Notes: generated from the letters alone by a model not told the origin. DNA of 8,033 nucleotides from an uncultured Clostridium sp. (GCA_937902905.1 CALELW010000211.1:1-8033); one strand, 5' to 3'; counted from the stretch's first letter, positions 1 through 6,778 are shown. A program made the numbers and translations.

Positions 1-329
1 AACTTCCATTTATGGCAACCGAAAACATCATGATGGATGCCGTAAAAGCCGGCGGCAACCGTCAGGAGCTGCATGAGAAGATTCGTGAGCTTTCCATGGA
101 AGCAGGCAGAAATGTAAAAGAGCGCGGTTTAGACAACAATCTCTTAGAGTTGATTGCCACAGACGACGCCTTCCCAATGACTTTGGAAGAATTGCAGAAG
201 ACCATGGACCCAAGCAAATATGTTGGCCGTGCACCAAGTCAGGTAAAAGAATTTGTTGAAGACGTGGTTACACCAATTCTCGACGAAAACAAAGACTTGC
301 TTGGAATTAAAGCAGAGATTAACTGCTAA
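1..329 (+). CDS. purB: Adenylosuccinate lyase, C-terminal part (5' end outside window)
   Basis: Adenylosuccinate lyase acts twice in purine synthesis: it releases fumarate from SAICAR to give AICAR, and from adenylosuccinate to give AMP. Only about the last 108 residues are present. The frame is open from base 3 and ends at TAA 327-329. The stretch beginning LPFMATENIMMDAVKAGG, followed by RQELHEKIRELSMEAG, matches the helical C-terminal domain of bacterial PurB as I know it, and the tail around DPSKYVGRAPSQVKEFV fits the same domain. The catalytic residues lie upstream and cannot be judged. The ATG at base 12 is an internal Met, not a start. A terminator follows within 30 bases, so purB is the last gene of its transcript. 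Recognition is from motif memory, not an alignment. Confidence 0.9.
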   Translation, partial: LPFMATENIMMDAVKAGGNRQELHEKIRELSMEAGRNVKERGLDNNLLELIATDDAFPMTLEELQKTMDPSKYVGRAPSQVKEFVEDVVTPILDENKDLLGIKAEINC

Positions 330-354
330 TAAGGAAAGTAAATATTATGTAGAC

Positions 355-394
355 AAAGTGGTGCTAGGACTGCTGTTCTAGCACCATTTTTCTC
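355..394 (+). terminator. Intrinsic terminator after purB
   Basis: A perfect 9-bp stem, TGGTGCTAG (359-367) with CTAGCACCA (378-386), encloses a 10-base loop. AAAG before the stem and TTTTTCTCTG after it give a U-rich tail. It lies 26 bases after the purB stop, in the right place and orientation to end that transcript. Confidence 0.9.
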
Positions 395-701
395 TGTTTG
401 CAGGATTGCGGGAGTTGTGGAGCAATGGAGAAATCCGTTGTATAAGCATCAAAAGTCTTAGGCAACGCTAATCCGTTCAAAATAAAAAAAGAGTTGCAAT
501 TTTAGATCCATTTTCGCCAATTTATCTCAATTTTTCCGTCAAAAGCAACCTTATTTGCTGAATTTCTAATAAAGAGTTGCACAAAATAGAAAGCCACTTG
601 CAAGCAAAGCAACCATAAAGCGAAAAATGAGGAAAAAGAGTTGCCTTGTCTGGAAAAATTCGATTGAAATTTTAACAAAGTTGAGTTTTGAGTAATTGGG
701 C
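395..701. other. AT-rich intergenic stretch without a recognisable gene
   Basis: No reading frame here on either strand has both a ribosome site and protein-like composition. The longest reverse-strand frame (936 down to 502) runs straight through the palindrome at 702-912 and has an aromatic- and Cys-rich, non-family-like translation, so I treat it as chance. The only structure seen is the short-repeat cluster listed separately. Confidence 0.6.
488..644. repeat. Cluster of three AAAGAGTTGC direct repeats with inverted partners
   Basis: The 10-mer AAAGAGTTGC occurs exactly at 488-497, 571-580 and 635-644. The near-complementary AAAGCAACC occurs at 542-550 and 606-614, so the first two copies can each form a weak GTTGC/GCAAC hairpin. 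Spacings are irregular (83 and 64 bases), which rules out a CRISPR-like array. Function is unknown; it may be degraded repeat DNA or part of the same element as the adjoining palindrome. Confidence 0.5.
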
Positions 702-912
702 TGTGACAAATGTTCGCTGCCAATTCCTTTGGATTCCAGTAATTCCGTAGAAACGCTTTGTGACTCGTGGGTACAAACACGTGGGTATGAGGCTTGCGTA
801 TTTTGCATGCCCATACCCTTACGCGTTTGTTAAACGAAAGTGCCCACGAGACGCAAAGCTTTTCTACGGAATTACGGAAAACAAAAAAACTCCCACCGAA
901 CATTTGACACAA
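702..912. repeat. Large imperfect palindrome (foldback element or structured RNA)
   Basis: The two arms are complementary almost throughout. From outside in: TGTGACAAATGTTCG (702-716) with 898-912, one mismatch in 15; a poorly matched 17-base section on each side; TAATTCCGTAGAAA (740-753) with 861-874, perfect; GCTTTG (755-760) with 854-859; CTCGTGGG (764-771) with 843-850; AAACACGT (775-782) with 821-828, one mismatch; GGGTATG (783-789) with 812-818; and GGCTTGC (791-797) with 805-811, one mismatch, around a 7-base loop. The right arm carries an 11-base bulge at 829-839. The core alone has more than 50 pairs. It carries no gene. It may be a MITE-like foldback element, a structured RNA, or a strong hairpin insulating purB from the next operon. 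Confidence 0.85.
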
Positions 913-920
913 ACACCCAC

Positions 921-949
921 TAGTTTCTTCCCCCATCTTATGATATAAT
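921..949 (+). promoter_or_regulatory. Probable promoter of the five-gene operon (extended -10)
   Basis: TATAAT at 944-949 is a perfect -10 hexamer and is preceded by TGA (941-943), giving the extended -10 motif TGnTATAAT. The hexamer 17 bases upstream, TAGTTT (921-926), is a poor -35, which is usual when an extended -10 is present. Transcription would begin near 956, leaving about 20 bases of leader before the ATG at 977. A perfect TTGACA at 904-909 lies 34 bases away, too far to pair with this -10. Confidence 0.7.
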
Positions 950-976
950 CATACCAAATGACAAGGAGGTGGCTTT

Positions 977-1180
977 ATGCCATTATTAAATAAAGAAAAA
1001 ATGATGGATGGTTTTGGCAAGGCGGTCGATGCTGTGAACAATGCGGCAGACAAAGCCGGCAAGTACGCCAAAGAAAAAGAACTGGATAAGAAAATTGACC
1101 ATGCCGCAGATGTTGTTACCAAAGAGGCAAAAAAAGTTGGCAAAGAAATCAAGAGTGTATTTTCAAGTGAGAAAAAATAG
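977..1180 (+). CDS. Small charged helical protein (67 aa), function unknown
   Basis: It encodes 67 residues rich in Lys, Ala, Glu and Asp, with no Cys or Trp and no signal peptide. Residues 10-60 look like one long amphipathic helix. Two related segments stand out, AADKAGKYAKEKELDKKI (23-40) and AADVVTKEAKKVGKEI (43-58), suggesting a loose internal repeat as in apolipoprotein-, LEA- or YtxH-like stress proteins; that resemblance is compositional only. The start is well supported: AAGGAGGTGG (963-972) sits just before the ATG, under an extended -10 promoter. It is the first gene of the operon, 19 bases before the methyltransferase. An amphipathic helix could bind membranes or nucleic acid, but nothing specific is shown. 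I do not recognise a named family. Confidence 0.75.
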   Translation: MPLLNKEKMMDGFGKAVDAVNNAADKAGKYAKEKELDKKIDHAADVVTKEAKKVGKEIKSVFSSEKK

Positions 1181-1199
1181 AAGAAGAGGATTGTAAATT

Positions 1200-2090
1200 A
1201 TGTGGATTGCAGATGGATGGAACGATTATGAAGTGTTAGATACTTCGTCGGGAGAAAAATTAGAGCGGTGGGGCGACTATATTCTTGTGCGCCCGGACCC
1301 ACAGGTGATTTGGAACACACCGCACAAAGTGAGAGAGTGGAAACAAAAAAACGGACATTACCACAGAAGCAATAAAGGCGGCGGACAGTGGGAATTTTTT
1401 AATTTGCCGGAGCAGTGGGAGATTTCTTATGGGAATCTCAAATTTCATTTGAAACCATTTCATTTTAAGCATACCGGGCTTTTTCCGGAGCAGGCGGTAA
1501 ACTGGGAGTGGAGCGGAAATTTGATTCGCGAGGCAAAGAAGAAAAATCCGGGAAAAGAAATCAAAGTGCTGAATTTATTTGCATACACGGGTGGCGCGAC
1601 AGTGGCATGCGCCGATGCGGGAGCAGCTGTGACACATGTGGACGCATCAAAAGGAATGGTTACCTGGGCAAAAGAAAATGCTGCAGCGTCCGGACTTGCG
1701 AATGCGCCGATTCGCTATCTGGTGGATGACTGCGTGAAATTTGTGGAGCGTGAAATACGCCGTGGCAATCATTACGATGCGATTATTATGGATCCGCCTT
1801 CCTATGGAAGAGGTCCAAAAGGTGAGATTTGGAAAATAGAAGAAAAAATTTTTCCACTGGTACAGCTTTGCACGAAGGTACTTGCGGACAAGCCATTATT
1901 TTTCCTGATTAATTCATATACAACGGGATTACAGCCGGCAGTGCTTTCTTACATGCTAAATTTGGAAATAAAAAGCCGTTTTGGCGGAACAGTTGAAGCA
2001 GATGAAATCGGATTGCCGGTGCGCGGTAAGCAGGGGCTTGTTCTGCCGTGTGGCGCAAGCGGAAGATGGAGCCGCAAAGAGAGAGAGTAA
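1200..2090 (+). CDS. Class I SAM-dependent rRNA methyltransferase (COG1092, RlmI/RlmK-like)
   Basis: The 296-residue product has a Rossmann-type methyltransferase domain from about residue 110. Motif I is LNLFAYTGG (124-132), the acidic end of strand 2 is HVDAS (146-150), DD is at 176-177, and motif IV is IIMDPPSYGRGPKGE (195-209). This pattern is typical of COG1092 enzymes, which methylate 23S rRNA (RlmI at C1962, the RlmK half of RlmKL at G2069). The N-terminal 95 residues (around WNTPHKVREWKQKNGHYHRS) do not look like the PUA domain of E. coli RlmI, so the exact target base is not predictable. The C-terminus carries LPCGASGRW (282-290). AAGAAGAGGA (1181-1190) serves as ribosome site. It lies between the small helical protein and the SbcD-like gene with short gaps, so it is co-transcribed. 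The family is confident; the substrate is inference. Confidence 0.85.
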   Translation: MWIADGWNDYEVLDTSSGEKLERWGDYILVRPDPQVIWNTPHKVREWKQKNGHYHRSNKGGGQWEFFNLPEQWEISYGNLKFHLKPFHFKHTGLFPEQAVNWEWSGNLIREAKKKNPGKEIKVLNLFAYTGGATVACADAGAAVTHVDASKGMVTWAKENAAASGLANAPIRYLVDDCVKFVEREIRRGNHYDAIIMDPPSYGRGPKGEIWKIEEKIFPLVQLCTKVLADKPLFFLINSYTTGLQPAVLSYMLNLEIKSRFGGTVEADEIGLPVRGKQGLVLPCGASGRWSRKERE

Positions 2091-2107
2091 GAGGAAGGGG
2101 AGAAGCG

Positions 2108-3214
2108 ATGAAACTGATTCATTGTGCGGATTTGCATTTGGATTCAAGCATGACGACGCATTTGACAAAGGAAAAAGCAAAGGAGCGAAAAGCAGAATTA
2201 CTCGCTTCTTTTAACCGGATGATGGAATATGCCGACGGAGAAAATGTGTCGGCAGTTTTGATTGCGGGGGATTTGTTTGACCGGAAAAATATTTCGGCGA
2301 CGGCTCGCAATGCAGTTTATCATGCGATTTCGACACGTCCGGAGATGACATTTTATTATCTCAAAGGAAATCATGATGTGCGTCTATTTTTGCCAAATGG
2401 TAAAGAATGTCCTGAAAATTTAAAATTGTTTGGCGAAGAGTGGACCGCTTATGTGCAGGCGGATGAGGGATGCCGTCTTGTGATTAGCGGCGTTGAACTG
2501 TGTGAAGAAAATCATGCGTTGATAGCCAATTCGCTGACTTTAAACCGCGAGGATGTAAACATTGTGATGCTTCACGGACAGGAAGCGGAATACGCTGCAC
2601 AAGACAAGGCGGAAGTCGTGCCGTTACGTGATTTGCGGGGCAAGGGCATTGATTATCTGGCACTTGGACATGTGCATGGTTATAAAAAAGAAACACTGGA
2701 CAGCCGGGGCGAGTATTGCTATCCGGGGTGTTTAGAATGTCGTGGCTTTGATGAATATGGGGAGCATGGTTTTGTCCTTTTGGATGTGGATTTGGAAGAG
2801 AAAACCGTGGCGAGTGAATTTATCCCATTTGCCCTTAGAAACGGACATTATGTGGAAGTCGATGTAAGTGACTGCATGAGCACGGCTGAGATTATGGATG
2901 CCATCAATGAGACGGCACAAAGGGAGCATCTGCCGCATGAGGATTTTGTGAAATTTGTGTTAGTTGGCGAGATGGCACTTGCCAGTGAAAAAGATTTGGA
3001 TTATCTGAATCAATGGATTCAGGACGATTATTATACCGTGAAAGTGGTTGACAAAACGAAAATCCGGATTAACTATGAAGATTATCAAAACGATGCGTCA
3101 CTTCGCGGCGAGTTTGTTCGTCTGGTACAGGCGGATGAGAAACTTTCTGATGAGGAAAAAGCACAGATGATCCAGTATGGCATACGAGCTTTGGAAGGGG
3201 AGGAAATCGAGTGA
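2108..3214 (+). CDS. SbcD/YhaO-like metallophosphoesterase (DNA exonuclease subunit)
   Basis: The 368-residue product has all five metal-binding motifs of the Mre11/SbcD calcineurin-like family: DLH (8-10), GDLFD (54-58), GNHD (87-90), LHG (155-157) and GHVH (187-190), followed by YPGCLECRGFDE (205-216), equivalent to the YPGS region. These coordinate two metal ions, usually Mn2+, for DNA strand cleavage. The C-terminal 120 residues form a capping domain ending in acidic helices. The frame is open back to an ATG at 2048, but that start would overlap the methyltransferase by 43 bases and gives an Arg-rich extension. The ATG at 2108 has AAGGGGAG (2095-2102) at good spacing and yields the family-typical N-terminus MKLIHCADLHLDS. 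The stop overlaps the next gene's GTG in GTGA, so the two are translationally coupled. Length and partner suggest Bacillus YhaO rather than classical SbcD. Confidence 0.9.
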   Translation: MKLIHCADLHLDSSMTTHLTKEKAKERKAELLASFNRMMEYADGENVSAVLIAGDLFDRKNISATARNAVYHAISTRPEMTFYYLKGNHDVRLFLPNGKECPENLKLFGEEWTAYVQADEGCRLVISGVELCEENHALIANSLTLNREDVNIVMLHGQEAEYAAQDKAEVVPLRDLRGKGIDYLALGHVHGYKKETLDSRGEYCYPGCLECRGFDEYGEHGFVLLDVDLEEKTVASEFIPFALRNGHYVEVDVSDCMSTAEIMDAINETAQREHLPHEDFVKFVLVGEMALASEKDLDYLNQWIQDDYYTVKVVDKTKIRINYEDYQNDASLRGEFVRLVQADEKLSDEEKAQMIQYGIRALEGEEIE

Positions 3215-5844
3215 AATTATTACAGTGTAAAATAGAAAATTTCGGTAAATTAAGCGATGTCTCTTTTGACTTTTCAGAGGGTGTCAATACATTCTGCGAG
3301 GAAAACGGATGGGGGAAAAGTACGCTTGCGAATTTTATCCGAATTATGTTCTTTGGCTTTTTAAATGGTAATAAACAGGACAAACTGGTAAATGAGAGGA
3401 AACGTTATTTTCCGTGGCAGAGTGCGAAAGGTGTGTATGGCGGAAGTGTTAAATTCGAAACAGAGGGGAAAAGTTATCAGCTAAACCGCGTGTTTGGGAA
3501 AAAAGATAAAGATGATATTTTTGAACTCTATGACCTTTCGACAAACCTTCCGTGCGAAGATTTTTCCGAGAATATCGGTGTTGAATTATTTGGTATTGAT
3601 GCTGCGTCCTTTTGCCGCACAGTATTTTTTTCACAGAAGGACTGCGAGTCTGCACCGACTGATGGGATTCATGCGAAACTTGGCAATCTGATTGAGCAGA
3701 CGGATGATATTCACAATTTTCAAAGTGTGTATGATAAATTGAAAGATACCACGAATAAAATGACGCCAAAAAGAAAAACCGGTTCGCTGAACAGAGAAAA
3801 ACGTGAAATCGAAGAAAAAGAGCAGAAACTTCGTGAAGAAGAAAGCATCCGGCAGGGAATTTTAGAGGCGGAAACTTATTACAAGGAGTGTGAAGAAAAA
3901 GAAAAAGAGCTTTCCGAGGTGATTGCTGCGGAGCAAAAGAAGCAGGAAAAACTTAGTAAAGCGATGGACTATGCGGTAAATAGAAAAGAGTATGAGACAC
4001 TTGTGTCTGCCAAAGAACAGGCGGGAAAACAGTGGGAAGACAGTAAAAATGCATTTCCTTACGAGGATAAAATACCTTCGATGGAGCAGATGACAAAATG
4101 GCAGAAACAAAGACGGGAGTGCGAAGAGTTCCGCGAGCAGATGGTGAGAAATCAATTGACAGGCGAGGAAAATGCACTCGTGTCTTCTGTCAAAGAGCGG
4201 TTTGGGCAGGAGATTCCGGAGGATGCAGCACTGCAGTCGATGGAGGAGGCTCTTACCGAATACGAATCGCTGAAACAGACCATTCGCAAAGGAGAGTTTA
4301 CACCGGCAGAACAAAATGAGTGGGAAACGTTGAAAAAACGCTATCCGAATGGAATGCCCGTGAAGGAAGAATTGCTGAAATTAAATCGAATCTGTGAAGA
4401 TGTTCGACATAAGGAGGATCAGCTTGCAAATGCACAGACAACAGCCCGGGCATTAAAGCAGGTGGCGGCACAGAAAAAGCCGGAAAAAGCGTCACCGCTT
4501 CCGCTTGTTATTGGATGTCTTGCACTGGTTCTTGGTGTGGGACTTAGTTTTGTGCAGATGATTGCCGGCGTGTCAGCTTTTGTTGTTCTGGCACTTGCCG
4601 CTGTGGTTCTTTTTGCGCAGCAAAAAGGAAAAAAACAGGAAGAAGATTTAAGTGAGCAGCCGCTTTTAGAACTTGAACAGGAGATGGAACGGGCAAAAAG
4701 AGAGATAGAACAGGGAAATGAAAAGATTTCTTTGGTACTTTCTGTTTATTTTCCGGAAGGCATTTCCGGCGATTCCCGCGATGTGATTCAGCAGATGCAG
4801 ATGGATATGACTGCTTATGAGTCGTACCGGGCAAAGAGCAGGGCGGTAAATGATGAAGATGAAGTTCGCTACCAGACTCTTCAAAAAACGCTTCGTGAGT
4901 TCATGGATGGTTATGTGGAAAAAGAAATTTTAGAAGAACGATTTGCGTTTGGACTGTCAAAACTTCGCAGCGAACTCAAACAGTACCGTCGTCTCTCTGA
5001 AAAGCAGGAAAGTTTTCTGGCGGCAAAAAAGAAATACGAACAGGCAAAAGAGGCATTTGTACTTAGTGGAAAAGAGTATGGTCTGATTTTTGAAGAGCCA
5101 TTTGACGAGGAACTGCAAAAGATTGCCGGGGCTATCAACCGTGTTCAGGCGGCAGAGCAGTCATGGCAGGCGGCAGTGGAAAAATTGTCACAGTTTGAAA
5201 ATGACCATGATATGGAGCGCATCCGCCAGACAGATAAGCCTGAGGAAAATGAAGGGCTGAGTGAAAGCCACGAGCGTGAGAAACGATGGATGACCGAGCA
5301 GGAAACCAACCGAAAAAATATGGCTGCATATGAGAAACAATTAGAGCAGCTGGAGGAAAAACTTGATGAACTTGCAGAAATCCGTCTTGAGTTAGAGGAG
5401 CGGAAAGAGCATTTTGCAAGCGGCAACAAGAAGTATGAGCTTTTGCTAAAAACAATGGATAAATTACAGCAGGCAAAAGATACGCTGACGGCGCGTTACA
5501 TTGAACCGGTGCAGAAAGGTTTTACGAAATATTACCAAATGGTGGATGGCGGCGATGCTAAAGACTACCGATTTGATGCCGGTGTGAATTTGACTGTGGA
5601 GGAAATGGGTATGCCACGGGAAATTCGTTTTTTGAGTGAGGGACGCAAAGACCTCGCCGGAATCTGTGCGCGTATGGCAATGGTAGATGCCATGTATGAA
5701 AAGGACAAACCATTTCTTGTTTTTGACGATTCCTTTGTGAATCTGGACGACGAAAAAATGTGTCATGCGCTTACCTTTTTGAAAGAAGTCGGAAAAGAAT
5801 ATCAGGTTATTTATTTCACATGCCAGAAAAATAGAAAGGCATAA
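3211..5844 (+). CDS. SbcC/YhaN-like ABC-type ATPase with central membrane hairpin
   Basis: The 877-residue product has the Rad50/SbcC layout. The N-terminal ATPase half has P-loop NGWGKST (32-38) and Q-loop SQ (141-142). A coiled coil spans roughly 180-425. Two hydrophobic segments follow (about 431-448 and 452-469), then a second coiled coil (about 474-780). The C-terminal half has LSEGRKDL (808-815) as a degenerate ABC signature, Walker B FLVFDD (835-840) and D-loop VNLDDE (843-848). The membrane hairpin sits at the coiled-coil tip where Rad50 has its zinc hook, as I recall for YhaN-type proteins. Residue 30 is Glu where the first P-loop Gly is usual, and the H-loop position in FTCQ (872) is Gln, not His. 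The start is GTG 3211, with GGGGAGG at 3197-3203, inside the end of the nuclease gene. It should power and gate that nuclease on DNA ends. Confidence 0.88.
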   Translation: MKLLQCKIENFGKLSDVSFDFSEGVNTFCEENGWGKSTLANFIRIMFFGFLNGNKQDKLVNERKRYFPWQSAKGVYGGSVKFETEGKSYQLNRVFGKKDKDDIFELYDLSTNLPCEDFSENIGVELFGIDAASFCRTVFFSQKDCESAPTDGIHAKLGNLIEQTDDIHNFQSVYDKLKDTTNKMTPKRKTGSLNREKREIEEKEQKLREEESIRQGILEAETYYKECEEKEKELSEVIAAEQKKQEKLSKAMDYAVNRKEYETLVSAKEQAGKQWEDSKNAFPYEDKIPSMEQMTKWQKQRRECEEFREQMVRNQLTGEENALVSSVKERFGQEIPEDAALQSMEEALTEYESLKQTIRKGEFTPAEQNEWETLKKRYPNGMPVKEELLKLNRICEDVRHKEDQLANAQTTARALKQVAAQKKPEKASPLPLVIGCLALVLGVGLSFVQMIAGVSAFVVLALAAVVLFAQQKGKKQEEDLSEQPLLELEQEMERAKREIEQGNEKISLVLSVYFPEGISGDSRDVIQQMQMDMTAYESYRAKSRAVNDEDEVRYQTLQKTLREFMDGYVEKEILEERFAFGLSKLRSELKQYRRLSEKQESFLAAKKKYEQAKEAFVLSGKEYGLIFEEPFDEELQKIAGAINRVQAAEQSWQAAVEKLSQFENDHDMERIRQTDKPEENEGLSESHEREKRWMTEQETNRKNMAAYEKQLEQLEEKLDELAEIRLELEERKEHFASGNKKYELLLKTMDKLQQAKDTLTARYIEPVQKGFTKYYQMVDGGDAKDYRFDAGVNLTVEEMGMPREIRFLSEGRKDLAGICARMAMVDAMYEKDKPFLVFDDSFVNLDDEKMCHALTFLKEVGKEYQVIYFTCQKNRKA

Positions 5845-5857
5845 AAAGGAGGAAACC

Positions 5858-6307
5858 ATGCGTTTTGTAATACAAAGAGTCAGCAGTGCTTCTGTCACAA
5901 TCGACGGAAAAATACGTGGAGAAATAGGAAAAGGTTTTGTCGTGTTAATCGGCATTGGAGGAGAAGACACAAAAGAAATTGCAGATAAACTCTTACACAA
6001 ACTTTTGAATATGCGTATATTTGAAGACGAAAATGGGAAAACAAATCTTGCCTTAAAAGATGTGTCCGGCGAACTGCTTATGATTTCCCAGTTCACCTTA
6101 TATGCTAACTGCAAAAAAGGAAACCGTCCATCCTTTACAGACGCCGGCAGACCGGAAATGGCAGAGCCGATGTATGAGTATATATTGGAAGCTTGCCGCA
6201 AAGAAATCCCGGTGGTAGAGCAGGGAGAGTTTGGTGCCGATATGAAAGTTGCCCTTGTGAATGATGGACCATTTACAGTCGTGCTTGACAGCAGGGATTT
6301 GCTGTAG
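5858..6307 (+). CDS. dtd: D-aminoacyl-tRNA deacylase
   Basis: DTD hydrolyses D-amino acids, and also mischarged glycine, from tRNA in the cytoplasm, protecting translation from wrong-handed or mischarged residues. The 149-residue length is the family standard. Diagnostic motifs are present: the N-terminus MRFVIQRVSSASVTIDG, SQFTLYA (77-83), GNRPSF (88-93) and NDGPFT (135-140), which carries the Gly-cisPro pair that reads substrate chirality. AAGGAGG (5846-5852) lies 5 bases before the ATG. The gene starts 13 bases after the ATPase stop and is the last gene of the operon, followed by a long hairpin. There is no truncation or odd residue. In many Firmicutes dtd is linked to relA or other translation genes; its place after a nuclease/ATPase pair is less familiar to me. 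Confidence 0.97.
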   Translation: MRFVIQRVSSASVTIDGKIRGEIGKGFVVLIGIGGEDTKEIADKLLHKLLNMRIFEDENGKTNLALKDVSGELLMISQFTLYANCKKGNRPSFTDAGRPEMAEPMYEYILEACRKEIPVVEQGEFGADMKVALVNDGPFTVVLDSRDLL

Positions 6308-6324
6308 GATACTTATAAAAACGT

Positions 6325-6400
6325 AGAAAAAGAAGCTTATTCGTGAGAGACTATAACGCAAAGCGTTATCCCGTCTCGATACGAATAAACTTCTTTTTCT
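6325..6400. terminator. Long bidirectional hairpin after dtd, probable terminator
   Basis: Stem segments are AGAAAAAGAAG (6325-6335) with 6390-6400, TTATTCGT (6337-6344) with 6381-6388, GAGAC (6347-6351) with 6373-6377, and ATAACGC (6353-6359) with 6363-6369, around an AAA loop: about 31 pairs. The lower right arm is T-rich and the complementary strand is likewise, so it could terminate from either side. It lies 18 bases after the dtd stop. It is longer than a normal terminator and could also be a palindromic repeat recruited for that role. Confidence 0.7.
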
Positions 6401-6656
6401 ATTATATTCAGAACTTTTATGTGCCCCTGTTCGCTTTTTCTGATGTAACTCTCTATATACACAAGTTCCTTTTAACACTTTCTCTCGCCACCGATGCTGT
6501 AATATATAACGGATATATCACAGAACGCATTTACCCAATTGCTTCTGAGAAGTCAAGGTCCCTGGTTATTCGCTTTTCCTGAAATTATGTAATGAATATC
6601 ATCCTCCTTTCTGAAAAATTTAACTCCGGTTATTATCATAGCACATTATGAGCACC
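6401..6656. other. Intergenic DNA with possible decayed reverse-strand gene
   Basis: No intact gene is supported. On the reverse strand there is an extended -10 (TGC then TATGAT, 6643 down to 6635), a perfect AAAGGAGG (6610 down to 6603) and an ATG directly after it (6602-6600). That frame contains protein-like stretches such as EKRITRDLDFSEAIG and ARESVKRNLCI, but is cut by several stops. The ATG touches the Shine-Dalgarno with no spacer, so it is not a normal start. A + strand frame from GTG 6343 to 6582 begins inside the hairpin and lacks a ribosome site. This may be a relic gene, a repeated intergenic element, or chance. Confidence 0.35.
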
Positions 6657-6701
6657 GTGAATCGTAAAAGTCGTGAACGGCACAAAATTGGGAGTGAACG
6701 G
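6657..6701. repeat. Three GTGAAnCG direct repeats, possible regulator sites
   Basis: GTGAATCG (6657-6664), GTGAACGG (6673-6680) and GTGAACGG (6694-6701) lie on one face of a short region. The two exact copies start 21 bases apart, two helical turns. They lie about 80-120 bases before the promoter of the Lar-like gene and next to the possible reverse-strand promoter, so they could be binding sites for a dimeric regulator. Confidence 0.35.
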
Positions 6702-6778
6702 ACACTTTTGTATAAAAAATGTTATTTTTTGCATAATATACATTACAAAAATTCCCTATTTTAAGGTAAAAATAGATG

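Noticed and set aside
488..644. CRISPR-like array
   Set aside because: The repeats are only 10 bases long, irregularly spaced, and lack uniform spacers or cas genes.
502..936. Reverse-strand frame of 144 codons in the purB downstream region
   Set aside because: It runs through the whole palindrome, has aromatic- and Cys-rich translation unlike a known family, and no ribosome site was seen before its start.
760..948. Forward frame of 62 codons across the palindrome's right arm
   Set aside because: Its coding is dictated by the palindrome, it has no ribosome site, and it ends inside the operon promoter.
904..949. Perfect TTGACA paired with TATAAT
   Set aside because: The spacer is 34 bases, twice the workable length. 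The TTGACA belongs to the outer arm of the palindrome.
2048..2107. Earlier ATG for the SbcD-like gene
   Set aside because: It would add an Arg-rich 20-residue extension overlapping the methyltransferase. The ATG at 2108 has a good ribosome site and gives the family N-terminus.
5464..6201. Reverse-strand frame of 245 codons opposite the ATPase end and dtd
   Set aside because: It is a shadow of two well-supported genes on the + strand, with no family-like motif.
6343..6582. Forward frame of 79 codons after dtd
   Set aside because: Its GTG start lies inside the long hairpin and has no ribosome site. It is noted only as part of the possible relic region.
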